Shown: one piece after another, positions 62,068-64,000 of the stretch
Position numbering within the stretch: position 1 is the first letter of the stretch
Layout: the number at the start of each line of letters is the position of its first letter
Assembly: GCF_902706095.1 (NCBI RefSeq)
Contig: NZ_CACSJP010000009.1
Span: 124,001-188,000 of the forward strand
Source of the DNA: Rhizobium sp. 18065
GTDB taxonomy: Bacteria > Pseudomonadota > Alphaproteobacteria > Rhizobiales > Rhizobiaceae
DNA length: 64,000 bases
Reading direction: 5' to 3'
The notes under the pieces: generated by a model
Databases searched by the model: none
What the model saw: the letters and a program-made list of their open reading frames with translations, nothing else
What the model was told of the DNA's origin: nothing
Program-made: the position numbers and the translations under genes

Positions 62068-64000
62068 GCGAGACGTCGCGATATGCCGAATTGCAGGTGA
62101 CCTCGCATTTTTCCTTTCTGCGTGGCGCGAGTTCCTGCGAGGACCTCTTTGCAACCGCCGCAACGCTCGGCATCGACACATTGGCCATCACCGATCGCAA
62201 CAGCCTGGCCGGCATCGTGCGGGCGCATCAGGCGGCCAGGGAGACCGGCATCAGGCTTGTCGTCGGTTGCCGCCTGGATTTGCGCGACGATCTCTCCGTT
62301 CTCGTCTATCCGACCGATCGACCGGCTTATTCGAGGCTGTGCCTCCTGCTGTCGCTCGGCAAGGGGAGGGCAGGCAAGGGCAAGTGCGATCTGGGTTGGG
62401 ACGATCTCGTCACCTTTGGCGAGGGGCTGCTGGTCGTGCTGCTGCCGGATCTGGCCGATGATCTTTGTGCGATCAGGCTACGCAGGCTCCGGCAGGATTT
62501 CGGCGACCGTGCTTACCTCGCCCTGACGTTGCGGAGGCGGCCGAACGACCAGCTCCGGCTACACGCGCTCACCAATCTTGCCGCGCAGGCCGGCGTGCCA
62601 ACGGTCGTCACCAACGACGTGCTCTACCATGACCGCGACCGCCGGCTGATGCAGGACATCGTTACTTGTATCCGGCACAATTGCACCATCGACCAGCTTG
62701 GCCGCCGCAAGCAGCAGTTCGCCGACCGCTACCTGAAACCGCCTGGGGAAATGCACCGGTTGTTCAAGCGCTATCCGGAGGCGCTGGCCCGGGCATCTGA
62801 GATCGTCGAGCGATGCAGGTTCTCGCTCGACCAGCTGGCCTATCAATACCCGGAGGAATTGATGCTGCCAGGGCTGACGGCGCAGGAAGCTCTGGAGAAG
62901 TTGACCTGGGAGGCCGTGCCGGATCGCTATCCGGAAGGATTGCCAGAAGATGTCGAAAAGATCCTGAAGCATGAACTGGCTTTGATCGCCAGGCTCGACT
63001 ACGCGCCCTATTTCCTGACCGTCAATTCGATCGTGCGTTTCGCCCGCTCCAAGGACATTTTATGCCAGGGCAGGGGATCGGCGGCCAATTCTGCAGTCTG
63101 CTATGTGCTCGGCATCACCTCCGTCGATCCGTCGCGCAGCGACCTGCTGTTCGAGCGCTTCGTCTCGGAAGAACGGCGCGAGCCGCCCGATATAGACGTC
63201 GATTTCGAGCACGAGCGACGCGAGCAGGTCATTCAGTGGATCTACGCGACATATGGGAGGCAGAGAGCAGCACTCTGTTCGGTCGTCACATGCTACCGGG
63301 CCAAGGGTGCGCTCAGAGACGTCGGTAAGGCACTCGGTCTGCCGGAAGATCTGACCAAGATGCTCTCGTCGCAGGTCTGGGGCTGGAAAGAGGGCATCGG
63401 CGAACAGCAGGCGACCGACCTCAATCTCAACGCCACGGATCGGCGGCTGCGCTTGGCCTTCGATCTCGCCCAGCAGCTGATCGGCACGCCGCGGCATCAT
63501 TCGCAGCATCCGGGCGGCTTTGTGCTTACCCAGGACAGGCTCGATGAACTGGTTCCGATCGAGCCGGCCGCGATGGAAGATCGACAGATCATCGAATGGG
63601 ACAAGGATGATATCGACATCCTCAAGTTCATGAAGATGGACGTGCTGGGTCTGGGCATGCTCTCCTGTATGAAGCGCGGCTTCGATCTTCTTGAGGAGCA
63701 CAAAGGAATCAGGATGGATCTTGCGACCATTCCGCCGGAGGATCCGCGCACCTATGCGATGATCCGGCGGGCCGATACGCTGGGTACATTCCAGATAGAA
63801 TCCAGAGCGCAGATGTCGATGCTGCCGCGGATCAAGCCAAGGACCTTTTACGATCTTGTCATCGAAGTGGCGATCGTCCGTCCCGGCCCTATCCAGGGCG
63901 ATATGGTACATCCCTATCTGAGGCGCCGGGAAGGCAAGGAAAAGGTTCACTATCCGAAACCGGAACTGGAGAAGGTGCTCGGAAAGACCCTCGGCGTACC
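62064..64000 (+). CDS. dnaE2: Error-prone DNA polymerase DnaE2, N-terminal part
   Basis: The frame is open from the ATG at 62064 to the window end, about 645 residues of a protein normally near 1080. It starts with the PHP domain ([20 protein letters not shown]), then polymerase motifs [32 protein letters not shown] (catalytic Asp pair) and [12 protein letters not shown]. It replaces the normal replicase at lesions and causes SOS mutagenesis. Third gene of the imuAB-dnaE2 operon. Confidence 0.96.
   Translation, partial: MSETSRYAELQVTSHFSFLRGASSCEDLFATAATLGIDTLAITDRNSLAGIVRAHQAARETGIRLVVGCRLDLRDDLSVLVYPTDRPAYSRLCLLLSLGKGRAGKGKCDLGWDDLVTFGEGLLVVLLPDLADDLCAIRLRRLRQDFGDRAYLALTLRRRPNDQLRLHALTNLAAQAGVPTVVTNDVLYHDRDRRLMQDIVTCIRHNCTIDQLGRRKQQFADRYLKPPGEMHRLFKRYPEALARASEIVERCRFSLDQLAYQYPEELMLPGLTAQEALEKLTWEAVPDRYPEGLPEDVEKILKHELALIARLDYAPYFLTVNSIVRFARSKDILCQGRGSAANSAVCYVLGITSVDPSRSDLLFERFVSEERREPPDIDVDFEHERREQVIQWIYATYGRQRAALCSVVTCYRAKGALRDVGKALGLPEDLTKMLSSQVWGWKEGIGEQQATDLNLNATDRRLRLAFDLAQQLIGTPRHHSQHPGGFVLTQDRLDELVPIEPAAMEDRQIIEWDKDDIDILKFMKMDVLGLGMLSCMKRGFDLLEEHKGIRMDLATIPPEDPRTYAMIRRADTLGTFQIESRAQMSMLPRIKPRTFYDLVIEVAIVRPGPIQGDMVHPYLRRREGKEKVHYPKPELEKVLGKTLGV

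Noticed and set aside
61189..62181. 330-codon minus-strand frame
   Set aside because: Antisense shadow of imuB.
63060..63950. 296-codon minus-strand frame
   Set aside because: Antisense shadow of dnaE2, whose plus frame is open to the end with polymerase motifs.
1..64000. CRISPR arrays, rRNA, tRNA or replication origin
   Set aside because: No regularly spaced repeats, cloverleaf or rep genes were noticed by eye.

Overview
This window looks like part of a large conjugative plasmid or chromid of a Rhizobiaceae-type alphaproteobacterium. The evidence is a trb mating-pair operon in the order trbE-J-K-L-F-G-H-I, a LexA box of the alphaproteobacterial form GAAC-N7-GAAC, an imuA-imuB-dnaE2 mutasome, and many promoters of the EcfG (RpoE2) general-stress form GGAAC-N16/17-nnTT. 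No replication gene, rRNA, tRNA or CRISPR array was seen.

Layout. 1-5.8 kb: end of the trb type IV secretion operon. 5.8-7.0 kb: decayed sequence with a 5'-truncated LacI-type regulator. 7.0-12.4 kb: cytochrome b561, then a terminal oxidase operon (subunit II with a cytochrome c domain, fused subunits I+III, a small membrane protein, a CtaG-like assembly protein). 12.4-20.4 kb: end-joining repair (LigD and two Ku proteins), small stress-type proteins, an SRAP-family DNA-crosslink protein and a putative stress-controlled small RNA. 20.5-25.3 kb: a broken HU gene, an oxidoreductase fragment and an AT-rich three-gene operon of exported proteins (DNase I-like nuclease, cysteine-containing orphan, collagen-like/NHL-propeller protein). 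26-38.3 kb: an HWE histidine kinase, a large catalase, a DUF892 protein, a Crp-type regulator, SDR and flavin/PLP-oxidase-type stress genes, small hydrophilic proteins and several gene relics. 38.5-42 kb: TreZ, HU and a nucleotidyltransferase-HEPN fusion. 42-54.5 kb: a LuxR regulator with all the acyl-homoserine-lactone contact residues, an alpha-oxoamine synthase, two atypical OmpR-type regulators, and a GntR-controlled unit (ABC importer, class III aminotransferase, ThDP enzyme, SDR). 54.5-64 kb: DNA-damage island (DinB, second SRAP, UvrD-like helicase, ImuA, ImuB, DnaE2 running off the end).

How it fits together. From 12 to 38 kb at least a dozen EcfG-type promoters lie mostly 20-70 bases before start codons of stress genes, so much of this stretch is probably one general-stress regulon, including the small RNA at about 20.33 kb. 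The right end is probably SOS controlled. The most interesting candidates for undescribed biology are the exported nuclease/collagen-NHL operon (21.4-25.2 kb), the LuxR/alpha-oxoamine synthase/orphan regulator module (42.0-44.9 kb), and the stress-promoter-driven small RNA with a C-rich loop. All functions are inferred by reading the sequence; no database search was run.
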